From NCBI GenBank assembly GCA_028285545.1, contig JANQPA010000040.1:1-64000 (forward strand): a stretch of 64,000 nt of DNA. Reading direction: 5' to 3'. The notes beneath the pieces were generated by a model, which searched no databases, had not been told where the DNA came from, and saw only the letters and a list, made by a program, of their open reading frames with translations. The stretch is from Saprospiraceae bacterium. Lineage in GTDB: Bacteria; Bacteroidota; Bacteroidia; Chitinophagales; Saprospiraceae. This document shows positions 35,510 to 43,374 of this stretch, one piece after another. Every line of letters starts with the position of its first letter. The stretch's first letter is position 1. A program made the translations under genes and the position numbers.

Positions 35510-35650
35510 CTATTTAAAGCCCAGCCTTTCTTCTATTTCTCTTAATTGGTGACTAAGAGCCGACTGAGTGAGAAACAGGCGTTCTGAAGAATTGGCAATG
35601 CTGCCCTCTTCGGCAATGGTTTTTATGAGTCTAAAATATTTTAATTCCAT
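35510..35650 (-). pseudogene. LysR-family regulator remnant (helix-turn-helix only)
   Basis: A 46-aa frame on the minus strand starts MELKYFRLIKTIAEEGSIA and runs through SERLFLTQSALSHQLREIEE to RLGFK-stop. That is the complete LysR helix-turn-helix up to the point where a normal protein would continue with a linker helix and an effector domain of about 220 residues. The rest is absent. The stop comes right after GFK, where LysR proteins usually read GxxLFxR. It is most likely a truncated gene; a stand-alone mini-regulator is possible but less likely. Confidence 0.75.
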
Positions 35651-35902
35651 AAATCAAAGGTATCGGATATTAATCAAAGTTGTAGTTGAGATTTTTTCAA
35701 ATAGAGCCTCAAGTTTATTCAATTTAAATACTGGCCTCTCCTACCAGCTAGGGATAGTTTTGCTGCAAAAATTAAAATAGCTAAAATCTATTTATGATGA
35801 TTTTTGAGAAAAAACCTTTCATTTTCTATTTATTTTATTCCCATTTTATGCAGGAGCCCAACATTTATCTTCAATAGAAAAAAGAAATTACCAAAGCATT
35901 AA

Positions 35903-36019
35903 AATCATCCCCAGGAGGCACCCCAGATTGATGGTATATTGGGTGATAAGGTCTGGAAGAGTCTTAACTGGGCTACTAATTTTATTCAGAGGGAACCTGA
36001 TTTAAGAGGCCCACCCTAG
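35903..36019 (+). pseudogene. Remnant of a CBM9-like/DUF5916 protein N-terminus
   Basis: A plus-strand frame encodes PQIDGILGDKVWKSLNWATN then FIQREPDLRGPP-stop. This matches the conserved opening of the carbohydrate-binding family 9-like domain found at the N-terminus of DUF5916 outer-membrane proteins (IDG-x-LD-x-x-W and DFIQ-x-EP). There is no start codon and nothing recognisable after the stop, so it is a short gene fossil. It lies beside the LysR remnant in a 0.9-kb region without intact genes. Confidence 0.65.
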
Positions 36020-36096
36020 CACTCAATCCCTAAAGGAAGGAAGTCCACCCGCATTAAATTTAATTGGGAGAGGCAGATGAATTAATAAAAGAACGG

Positions 36097-36157
36097 AGCT
36101 CCAGATGGAGCGCAATGCAATACCTTGGTTATTTTACATTAGGCTCCATCCGGAGCT
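36097..36157. repeat. Inverted repeat of a GGAGC-type element
   Basis: AGCTCCAGATGGAGC (36097-36111) pairs with GCTCCATCCGGAGCT (36143-36157) at 14 of 15 positions, and the pairing continues inward through CAATG/CATTAG. A related word, GCTTCTCCGAAGC, occurs at about 36190. These are short GC-rich hairpins in an AT-rich gap, typical of a dispersed repeat. Confidence 0.65.
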
Positions 36158-36239
36158 TTCTATTGCGTCAATTTCCTTCCTAAGGACATTTTGCTTCTCC
36201 GAAGCTTCTTTGTCTGTAAATCGATTCTCTTTTAATCTA

Positions 36240-36295
36240 TTTGTTGTACAAAAACACAACAAAACAATTAATTTATTGTATATTTGTACAACAAA
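36240..36295 (+). promoter_or_regulatory. PadR operator and promoter
   Basis: TTTGTTGTACAAA (36240-36252) and TTTGTACAACAAA (36283-36295) are perfect 13-bp inverted repeats 30 bp apart, each with its own TTGTACAA palindromic core. Between and overlapping the right arm is TATATTTG (36279-36286), a match to the Bacteroidota -7 box TAnnTTTG. The start codon of the PadR gene is 11 bp after the right arm. A PadR dimer bound at both sites would block its own promoter; that is inferred. Confidence 0.75.
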
Positions 36296-36306
36296 TCACA
36301 AAAATA

Positions 36307-36645
36307 ATGGAAAGAACTCAGGTTGGAGAACTAGAAGAACTGGTATTATTAGCTGTTGGCTCTTTATTGGATGAGGCCTATGCGGTAAGCATTTTGAAGG
36401 TAATAAAAGAGCATACCAATCGAAACATTGATGTTACTGCTATTCATTCTGTACTTCGACGCTTAGAAAAAAAGGGTCTTGTATCTTCTCAAATGGGGGG
36501 TGCTACCTCCAAGCGGGGTGGCCGCAGAAAAAAATTTTTTTCCTTAAGTCAAACCGGCCGAAAGGTGCTGGATGAAATCATGCTTGTAAGAAGCACACTT
36601 TATAATAAGCTACCCAAAATCACCTTCATACTACCGAGAATATGA
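36307..36645 (+). CDS. PadR-family transcriptional regulator
   Basis: 112 aa from ATG 36307. PadR pattern: ELEELVLLAVGSLLDEAYAVSI, recognition helix VTAIHSVLRRLEKKGLV, and wing GGATSKRGGRRKKFFSLSQTG. PadR repressors usually bind a palindrome in their own promoter and respond to small molecules or membrane stress. Its stop overlaps the permease start by 4 bp, so the pair is translationally coupled. PadR plus FtsX-type permease pairs are frequent in Bacteroidota. The double operator just upstream supports autoregulation. Confidence 0.9.
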   Translation: MERTQVGELEELVLLAVGSLLDEAYAVSILKVIKEHTNRNIDVTAIHSVLRRLEKKGLVSSQMGGATSKRGGRRKKFFSLSQTGRKVLDEIMLVRSTLYNKLPKITFILPRI

Positions 36646-39305
36646 TGGAATCTCCTCCAAGGTGGGCCGATCGTTTTTTGACCTGGTTTTGTCACCCGGA
36701 TCTATTAGAAGATCTGCAGGGTGATTTATATGAATTATTTGAAGATAAGGTTGAATCTGGTCAGCCTCGCCAGGCAAGACTTTTATTTATATGGTGGGTA
36801 TTAAGATCACTCCGATACGATGTTATTAAAAAAACTTCCTTAAAAAACACAGGAACTATGACAAGAAATAATTTAAAAATTGCCGCCAGAGTTTTATGGC
36901 GTGATAAATTCAATACGTTTTTAAACGTAGGCGGTTTGGCCATTGGACTGACTTGTTTTTTGCTGATGGGATTTTACTTCAAGCAGGAAATGAGTTTTGA
37001 TCAGATGCATAGCAAAAAGGATCAAATTTATAGAGTTTGGGTAAAGGAAGATTATGGAAATGATAAAGTGTTTTTTAACAGTACTACTCCTTTAATTTTT
37101 GAGCGGATCTTGGAAGAAAACTTCCCTGAAGTTGAAAAAGCTATCACCTTTGTCAATAACTCCTATCTGGTAGGTGAAATACCTAATAGGATTAATGAAC
37201 AGGTAAGTATTATCAGCCCTGATCTTTTTGAAGTATTTGATTTTCAAATAAACCAGGGTAATCAATTGAGTCCACTTCCGGATCAAAACAGCATTATTTT
37301 ATCAGAATCTTATGCCTTAAAGTATTTTGGAAAGGAGGAACCTATTGGGCAAACCCTTTCTATACAAATTGGGGATGAGGAGCGAAAGTTTGCAGTCTCT
37401 GCCGTTTTTGGGGATTTACCTAGGTCCTCGAGTCTACAATTTGACATGGCTATATCCTCCTCTAATAATGAAAATTTATATAGTGAAAGAGCTCTTAATG
37501 CCTGGTTTAATGTTTTTGTGGAAACTTATGTCTTGCTCAAAGATCAAACCCAAATTGAATCAGTGGAGGCCAAAGTACAAGAAGTAGTTATGACCCACCT
37601 TAAAGATCAGGTGGAATATGGCCAATACCAAATGGGATTTCAGCCACTAACGGATATTCATTTGAACCCGGAAATCCCTGTTGGAATTGCCCCTGTAGGC
37701 AATCCCCAATATGTTTATATTCTGGGTCTGATTGGTTTATTTGTTTTAATAACAGCAGGAGTAAATTATGCAACTCTATCTATTGGTCAATCCTTAAAAC
37801 GACAAAAGGAAGTAGGGGTGCGAAAGGTAATGGGCGCTATGAAAAAATCACTAGTCGGTCAATATCTAATGGAAAGTTGGCTAATTACCTTAGTCGCCTT
37901 AATTATTAGTTTGGTTATAGCGTATAGTATCCTACCAGTTTTTAATACGCTTACCCAGGCAGATGTTGATTTAAATTTTGAACCCTGGCACCTTATCTTG
38001 TATTTGGGTTTAGTTATAGTCATAGGTTTCTTATCTGGTCTATATCCTGCCCTAATTCTTTCAGGCTTAAAAATTACCAATATATTAAGTGGGCAAAAAG
38101 CACCTAGAAGAGCATTTTACATTAGAAAAGGGATGGTGGTATTTCAATTCATTATCACCGTCTTTTTGATCACCTCTACCCTGATTATGTCCAAACAATT
38201 GAATTACCTCAATTCGAAAGATTTAGGTTATCAATATGACGCTACTGTTTCTGTTCCCTTGTATCCGGATCCTTCCTCCCAGAGGCTTACAGAGTTTATC
38301 AACTCTGCTATGGAAAACGGAAAAATCCTTCGAGAACAATTAAAAAAATACCCTGAAGTAAGTGATATAGGAATGGGCTCCCATGTATTTGGAAACCAGG
38401 GTTGGGGGCAGCTAAGCTTTACAGATGATGCTCAAATTTTCAGGACCTTCCGAATGCTCGTGGTTGATCCTTATTATTTTGAGACGTTTAATATTAAGGT
38501 TAAAGAGGGCAGAGCCTTTGAAGCCGAAAGCACATTGGATCAGCGAGAGTCGATAATTATTAATCAGGCGGCGGCTGATTATTTTGGGCTTCAAGATCCT
38601 ATTGGCAAAAAATTACCTAGCCAGGAATTTGGAATGCATAACATCATAGGTGTGACAGAAGATTTTAATTTTTCTTCCTTGCATAATCCAGTAGAACCAC
38701 TAGTGATCACACAAAATGTTGTCCCCATCTATGATGGTATAAGCGACCACGGTTATGGAGATTCTCCTATTCCAAAGCTGGTTTTTAAATATACAGGCAA
38801 TCAGCTAACCAAAGTAGAAGAGTTACTCCAAAATGAATGGGAACAAATCTTTCCTGGTGAAGAAATGAATTTTTCATTTGTCGAGGATAATATCCGCACA
38901 CAATATGAAAATGAGCAAAGAATGAATAAACTGGTTAGCTTTGCTACCATCTTATCTATTATAGTAGCTGGCCTCGGATTGTTAGGAATGACCGTTTTAA
39001 TGATTAACAGCAGAGTACGAGAAATTGGAATCCGAAAAGTTATGGGTGCCAGTGAGTTTTCCATTTTTGGATTATTAACTAAAAGTTTTGCCCCACAATT
39101 ACTATTGGGTATACTTTTATCCATTCCCATTACCTATTGGTTGATGCGGGACTGGCTCAATAATTTTGCTTTTAGAATAAATATCAGTATTGATATTTTT
39201 ATGTTGGGCGGAATTATTTCCATTTTGGTTGCCTTAGTTGTTATAAGTGCTCATGTTTTAAGGGCAGCGAAGGCTAATCCCGTGGAATCGATACAGAGAA
39301 GTTGA
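36642..39305 (+). CDS. MacB/FtsX-type ABC permease with PadR-linked prefix domain
   Basis: 887 aa. Residues 1-75 are a soluble prefix (PPRWADRFLTWFCHPDLLEDLQGDLYELFE in two parts), the permease prefix type found beside PadR genes. The rest has two copies of the MacB periplasmic-domain plus FtsX-membrane unit: TM near residue 95, FtsX core about 360-470 (RQKEVGVRKVMGAMK), a second near 770-880 (REIGIRKVMGASE). No ATPase gene lies next to it, so it either uses a distant ATPase or works without one. The likely role is export or envelope-stress signalling controlled by PadR. Confidence 0.87.
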   Translation: MMESPPRWADRFLTWFCHPDLLEDLQGDLYELFEDKVESGQPRQARLLFIWWVLRSLRYDVIKKTSLKNTGTMTRNNLKIAARVLWRDKFNTFLNVGGLAIGLTCFLLMGFYFKQEMSFDQMHSKKDQIYRVWVKEDYGNDKVFFNSTTPLIFERILEENFPEVEKAITFVNNSYLVGEIPNRINEQVSIISPDLFEVFDFQINQGNQLSPLPDQNSIILSESYALKYFGKEEPIGQTLSIQIGDEERKFAVSAVFGDLPRSSSLQFDMAISSSNNENLYSERALNAWFNVFVETYVLLKDQTQIESVEAKVQEVVMTHLKDQVEYGQYQMGFQPLTDIHLNPEIPVGIAPVGNPQYVYILGLIGLFVLITAGVNYATLSIGQSLKRQKEVGVRKVMGAMKKSLVGQYLMESWLITLVALIISLVIAYSILPVFNTLTQADVDLNFEPWHLILYLGLVIVIGFLSGLYPALILSGLKITNILSGQKAPRRAFYIRKGMVVFQFIITVFLITSTLIMSKQLNYLNSKDLGYQYDATVSVPLYPDPSSQRLTEFINSAMENGKILREQLKKYPEVSDIGMGSHVFGNQGWGQLSFTDDAQIFRTFRMLVVDPYYFETFNIKVKEGRAFEAESTLDQRESIIINQAAADYFGLQDPIGKKLPSQEFGMHNIIGVTEDFNFSSLHNPVEPLVITQNVVPIYDGISDHGYGDSPIPKLVFKYTGNQLTKVEELLQNEWEQIFPGEEMNFSFVEDNIRTQYENEQRMNKLVSFATILSIIVAGLGLLGMTVLMINSRVREIGIRKVMGASEFSIFGLLTKSFAPQLLLGILLSIPITYWLMRDWLNNFAFRINISIDIFMLGGIISILVALVVISAHVLRAAKANPVESIQRS

Positions 39306-39402
39306 TATAAATTTATCATCCCAATTTTTGAATTCATTATTGAAATAACCTTTTTTGGCATATATAATTAGAAGCAAATAGAAATAAAGTAGAAGTAAAA
39401 TG

Positions 39403-39438
39403 GAAATAGATTGTTTTATAGGAAAAACAATCTATTTC
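39403..39438. terminator. Bidirectional hairpin terminator
   Basis: GAAATAGATTGTTTT (39403-39417) pairs perfectly with AAAACAATCTATTTC (39424-39438) around a 6-nt loop. The flanks carry further AGTAGAAGTAAAA/TTCTACTTTACTTC pairing. It lies between the convergent permease and tandem-GNAT genes. Confidence 0.7.
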
Positions 39439-39545
39439 TACTTTACTTCAAAAGTCGAAGGCAATTTACTTCTATTTTACTTCCTTAAACCTTAAGTAAA
39501 TCCATTGATTTTATCTAAAAAAATTTCTGGGCGGCACTTCTTTGT

Positions 39546-40580
39546 CTATTTAAAGTACAACACCATATACTCTGCATCCACCCAGCGACCTAATATCTTT
39601 TGATCCTTTTTCACATAAGGTCCTTGCCTTTCAAATCCAAGCTTTGCGTAAAATCCGGAGGCACTGGTGTCTGCATGCAATACCCATAAATGGATTTGTT
39701 CAAGGTCAGGCATTCTTTTGGCTCGATCGAGCACCATCTGCATCAATGCCTTCCCTACTCGCTTCCCCCTGACATCTGGGTGGGTATACATATTATGAAT
39801 CATGGCTTTGTGTCTGGAATTAGAACGGGCATCTCGTTTAAAAATCACATATCCTTTAAGCTCATTTTTTTGGTCAAAAGCGCCCAAAATGAATCTTTCT
39901 TCATGTTCCATAAATTGCTCAAACTCTTTCAAAAAGTCATTCTTGCTTTTATTGTTTTCATCTTCGTAACTGTCACTAAAGGAGAAGGGAGATTCTTGCA
40001 ATCCAAATAATTTTAAGGCTTGAAATGCAGGTGCATGGTCAAGGTTTAATTGCCGAATTTGTATTTCCGGTAAATCCAATTTCATCATTAAATCTTCTTG
40101 TAAATCCTTTCCTAGTAGAAAGGAATGCTTATCAAATATTTTAAATCCATTTCTTTCATAAAAACGTATGGCTTTGGTATTTTTTTCCCATACTCCTAAC
40201 CAGATGGTATTTATGCCAAATCCATTTGCCACTTCCAGGGCTTTATTAAAAAGTTGCTGCCCTACTCTCTTTCCTTGAAATTCAGGCAAAACATATATCC
40301 GCTCTACCTCCAGGGCATTTTGTAGTTTATGGTCTGTTTGGGCTGCCCCCTTATTCAATTTTAGGTAACCAATAATTTTCCCATCTGATTCTGCAAAAAA
40401 GAAATGAGAATCTTTATTTTCCAATTCTTTTTTTAAATGAGCAATGCTAAAATGTTTGTCCAGGTATTCCTGCATATCCTGAGGATCATTAGCTTCACCA
40501 AAGGCTTGTAGAAAGGTTGTTTTGCCAAGGTGTTGCAGTTCTGGAAGTTCGTTTTTTGAAATTGAGCGGATTTTGATCAT
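39546..40580 (-). CDS. Tandem GNAT acetyltransferase (two domains)
   Basis: 344 aa with two GNAT folds in one chain. The first covers about residues 1-160, with acetyl-CoA loop PEFQGKRVGQQLFNKAL and FYERNGFKIFDKH. The second covers about 175-344, with HPDVRGKRVGKALMQMVL and FYAKLGFERQGPYV. Both P-loop-like R/Q-x-x-G-x-G/A segments look intact. The first half resembles polyamine/peptide-type transferases that start ELPELQHLGKTTFLQAF. Two-domain GNATs include mycothiol synthase-like enzymes, but the substrate here is unknown. Convergent with the permease gene. Confidence 0.84.
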   Translation of the reverse strand: MIKIRSISKNELPELQHLGKTTFLQAFGEANDPQDMQEYLDKHFSIAHLKKELENKDSHFFFAESDGKIIGYLKLNKGAAQTDHKLQNALEVERIYVLPEFQGKRVGQQLFNKALEVANGFGINTIWLGVWEKNTKAIRFYERNGFKIFDKHSFLLGKDLQEDLMMKLDLPEIQIRQLNLDHAPAFQALKLFGLQESPFSFSDSYEDENNKSKNDFLKEFEQFMEHEERFILGAFDQKNELKGYVIFKRDARSNSRHKAMIHNMYTHPDVRGKRVGKALMQMVLDRAKRMPDLEQIHLWVLHADTSASGFYAKLGFERQGPYVKKDQKILGRWVDAEYMVLYFK

Positions 40581-40588
40581 AGTTTTAA

Positions 40589-40637
40589 GTTAGCAAGTGT
40601 TCATGTTAGCAAGTGTTCATGCCTGTCTACCGACAGG
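40589..40637. repeat. 16-bp direct repeat followed by a small hairpin
   Basis: GTTAGCAAGTGTTCAT occurs twice in tandem (40589-40604 and 40605-40620). It is followed by CCTGTC-TACC-GACAGG (40622-40637), a perfect 6-bp hairpin. It lies upstream of the tandem-GNAT gene. The rest of the gap to 40862 is AT-rich with no gene seen. Confidence 0.8.
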
Positions 40638-40862
40638 TAGATGTTCACCTTATCACAGGTTTATCGGTTTTAGAAAGTCCGTGAATCCGTATATCAGTGA
40701 ATTCGCAAATATAGAATCAAATTAAATGATTTTAAGGAAAGCCCGCAAGTTTCAAAAATTATTAGATAGGTAGGATTCCTTCAATATCCAAAAGGTAAAA
40801 TGAAAGGATATTCTAAAATCTAATTATGTTCAGGTGAAAGTATTTTTTTATGATATTTATCC

Positions 40863-41795
40863 TTAAGTATGCCCCTTGTAGAAATTTCTTCTAAATAGAA
40901 GATTATAGAAGCTATTCATAACAAAAACATGAGGTAGTGTTATGGAGGAAATAACAATCAAAAGGCAATATCCATATGATAAGGACAGGATATTTAGGTA
41001 GATCAAACCAAACAATAAACCAATTCCAGCTATTGAAAATAAGGTAAATGGTGTTACCATTATGATAAAATTGGAAATTGAATTGACTACTCTTTCCGAA
41101 TTCAGAAATCGATATTCTTCCCTGAGCACCTTAAATGAATGAAGAGTAACAAAATAAAGGGTAAATCCTATTAAAAGAGGCATTAAATAAAAGCAGGCAA
41201 TGATAAGTGTCAATACTAACATTTCCATTAGCAATGTCTCCAAACTCAAATATTTTTTAGCTGTAAGAAATATCATTAGCAAAAAAGTACAAATGGTAGA
41301 AATCAGGAATATATAGAACATATGATTTTCCTGATGGAGAGAATAAAAAGCTGCGAATTCTTTATGCTGACTCATTATTTGTTGAATTTCTTCAACATTG
41401 AGATACACAAGACCTGATATTATTGAAACTCCCCAAAAAAGATATAACACCTTATAAATTACTGGCTGCTTATTGAAGTAATGTGAAAACTGAGATTGTC
41501 CAAAATGATACGCGGATAAAAGTAAAAACATAATATATGCAACACCTGGTAAGATGACCCATAAGCCTATATTCAAGCCAACCAATACAAGATAAACACC
41601 AATGAATTTCCCATTTTTTATAGGATTATTTCTCAAATACAAGATGTTGTCAATGGCTCCATGAGGAATTCCAAGCAATAGTAAAAAGGGAGTACAAATT
41701 ATCATTTGATAAGAAATAGGTATACCACCCTCATTTAGGATAAAGGGTAGTAGTAAAAGTACACTCGCTATAAAAACAAATATTGCTCTTGTCAT
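40863..41795 (-). CDS. blh: Beta-carotene 15,15'-dioxygenase, Brp/Blh family
   Basis: 310-aa polytopic membrane protein. The conserved His sites of the family are visible: PHGAIDNILYL near residue 45, SAYHFGQSQFSHYF near 95, LHSFKVLREEY near 220 and LPHVFVMNSFY near 290. Blh cleaves beta-carotene in the middle to give two retinals, the chromophore of the rhodopsin. It follows the rhodopsin gene by 44 bp, and a strong GC-rich hairpin lies in that gap. The gene pair is the standard minimal set for light-driven proton pumping. Confidence 0.92.
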   Translation of the reverse strand: MTRAIFVFIASVLLLLPFILNEGGIPISYQMIICTPFLLLLGIPHGAIDNILYLRNNPIKNGKFIGVYLVLVGLNIGLWVILPGVAYIMFLLLSAYHFGQSQFSHYFNKQPVIYKVLYLFWGVSIISGLVYLNVEEIQQIMSQHKEFAAFYSLHQENHMFYIFLISTICTFLLMIFLTAKKYLSLETLLMEMLVLTLIIACFYLMPLLIGFTLYFVTLHSFKVLREEYRFLNSERVVNSISNFIIMVTPFTLFSIAGIGLLFGLIYLNILSLSYGYCLLIVISSITLPHVFVMNSFYNLLFRRNFYKGHT

Positions 41796-41804
41796 AATAT
41801 TATA

Positions 41805-41834
41805 AACCCCGCGCCTTAAAAAGAGCGCGGGGTT
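41805..41834 (-). promoter_or_regulatory. GC-rich hairpin between rhodopsin and blh
   Basis: AACCCCGCGC (41805-41814) pairs perfectly with GCGCGGGGTT (41825-41834). On the minus strand the order is rhodopsin stop, hairpin, then a TTTATAATATT tract and the blh start. It looks like a leaky terminator or mRNA-stabilising 3' hairpin that would keep rhodopsin mRNA more abundant than blh. The stem is far more GC-rich than its surroundings. Confidence 0.75.
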
Positions 41835-41839
41835 ATGTT

Positions 41840-42586
41840 TTAAGCTGTTTTTAAATTTTCAGAGGATGTAATCGCAATGTTATATACTACTAAACCAAAC
41901 CCTATTTTGTTAATGGCATCTGCAATATTATAAAACAGGTCTACATTTTGAGAACCCAGTCCGAAAGCCACATTTAACCAACCTCCTGGCATACACATAT
42001 AGCCAATTGGATAAATAGCCCAACCTACAAGTACAAACCAGGCCAAAGTACGTACACCCTTTTTGACCACATCACTGTTGCTGGCTTCGGCAAGCTTAGC
42101 TACTTCTCCAAACCAGGCGGTGTATAGAATATAAATGTAACCAATGGTTGAAAGTACACCCCATAGTACGGAATGACTAGTACTTCCTCCCTCTGGATTG
42201 AAGGCTTCCCCTATGTATCCAGCAACAAGCATCCAAACGGATGCAAAGATCAACTTCCAAAGCAAACCAATCTTAGCACCAGCAGCTTTAGTAAGAAGAT
42301 AAAATTCTACGCACATTAACGGAACAGTTAGTGTCCAGTCAATGTATCTTAATGCGGTTGGATTCTCACCCGTAGCCAGGTAATAATCACGCATGTAATA
42401 GTAATGTACAGCAGCAATAAAGGTAATAAGCCCTGACACTAGCAATGAAAGCTTCCACTTTCCGTCCACTCTGCTTCTTTCAAAAAAGAAAAATATAGAG
42501 GCGGCTAGCATAGCCATATAACCTGTAAAAAATGTAAATGCTATAGCATCATCTTTTGGAATAGTTAACACTTCTAAAAATATCAT
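41840..42586 (-). CDS. Light-driven proton-pump rhodopsin with an antenna-type fenestration residue
   Basis: 248 aa, seven helices. Helix C reads RYIDWTLTVPLMCVEFYLL: Asp83 (acceptor), Thr87 and Glu94 (donor) form the D-T-E motif of outward proton pumps. His61 pairs with Asp83 as in proteorhodopsin. Met91 takes the spectral-tuning place and suggests green absorption. Lys227 (ADAINKIGFG) binds retinal, with counterion Asp223. Helix E, LWGVLSTIGYIYILY, aligns without gaps to bacteriorhodopsin WWAISTAAMLYILY, placing Gly143 at Trp138. In xanthorhodopsin this Gly opens the window for a carotenoid antenna. blh follows in the same operon. Confidence 0.93.
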   Translation of the reverse strand: MIFLEVLTIPKDDAIAFTFFTGYMAMLAASIFFFFERSRVDGKWKLSLLVSGLITFIAAVHYYYMRDYYLATGENPTALRYIDWTLTVPLMCVEFYLLTKAAGAKIGLLWKLIFASVWMLVAGYIGEAFNPEGGSTSHSVLWGVLSTIGYIYILYTAWFGEVAKLAEASNSDVVKKGVRTLAWFVLVGWAIYPIGYMCMPGGWLNVAFGLGSQNVDLFYNIADAINKIGFGLVVYNIAITSSENLKTA

Positions 42587-42914
42587 GATGTTTTAAATTT
42601 TAATTCATCACGTAACGAAAGCCTCCCTAAAAGGTTTATCTTTTTTGAGTGGATGGATTGGAAAGAAATCTGTTTGATTTTTTGAGGTAAACAATAGCAA
42701 CTTCAAAGGTGTTAGGTCAGATTGCCTTGTCTAAAAACAGCATATGCACGTCTAGAGGATTAGACCCAGAATTTTGGAAAAATAACCTCTGTTCCAAGTG
42801 CAGAAAAAGTGGAGAATTTAAGAGAGCATATTGTTTATGGAATTATGCAGTCAAATAAATATTTCTTAATAAACGCCATCCATCTGAATATTTTCATCTA
42901 TTATTTAAAAAGCA
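42587..42914. other. Divergent promoter region, rhodopsin and TonB-like genes
   Basis: 328 bp, AT-rich. It must hold the rhodopsin promoter (minus strand) and that of the TonB-like gene. I could not find an exact TAnnTTTG box at a convincing distance for either. No coding remnant, tandem repeat or hairpin stands out. Confidence 0.5.
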
Positions 42915-43325
42915 ATGAGAAAAAATTGGCTACTGCTTTGTTCCATTCCAGCTCTATTTTACTCTTGTTCAGAACCGCTCCAAGATAATTTCACCCCTGA
43001 AAAATCAGAATCAATAGAATTTATTTGTTATTTTCAAAAGCTAGCTCAATTTCCAGGTGGAAACGATAGTTTAAGAGTTTTCATCAAAAAAAATCTTCGA
43101 TGGCCCTCCCCTGATTTTTGTGGAGAAGGTACCGAAGTTGTATCCTTTTTTGTTGAAACAGATGGCAGTATTAGCTCACCAATCATTAGGAGAAGCCTAG
43201 GCCCTCTATGTGATCGGGAAACCCTAAGATTAATTAGCATTATGCCAATTTGGGAACCTGCTTTGGTAGATGGAATTCCGCAAGGGGTACAAATGAATCT
43301 GCCGATTAGATTTAAACTACAATAA
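42915..43325 (+). CDS. TonB C-terminal domain lipoprotein
   Basis: 136 aa. A lipoprotein signal with Cys18 (LFYSC) is followed by a TonB-like C-terminal domain: FPGGNDSLRVFIKKNLRWP, TEVVSFFVETDGSISSPII, then ETLRLISIMPIWEPALVDG and the ending VQMNLPIRFKL. The phrase order is that of Bacteroidota energy-transducer TonB domains. It lacks the usual N-terminal membrane helix and Pro-rich span of true TonB, so it is a stand-alone domain tethered to a membrane by lipid. Its partner is unknown. It lies upstream of a GH9 gene on the same strand. Confidence 0.82.
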   Translation: MRKNWLLLCSIPALFYSCSEPLQDNFTPEKSESIEFICYFQKLAQFPGGNDSLRVFIKKNLRWPSPDFCGEGTEVVSFFVETDGSISSPIIRRSLGPLCDRETLRLISIMPIWEPALVDGIPQGVQMNLPIRFKLQ

Positions 43326-43374
43326 GATTTATTTTTAAGGGTCTTTTGATTTTTCTTTTATAAAATTAAGTCAG

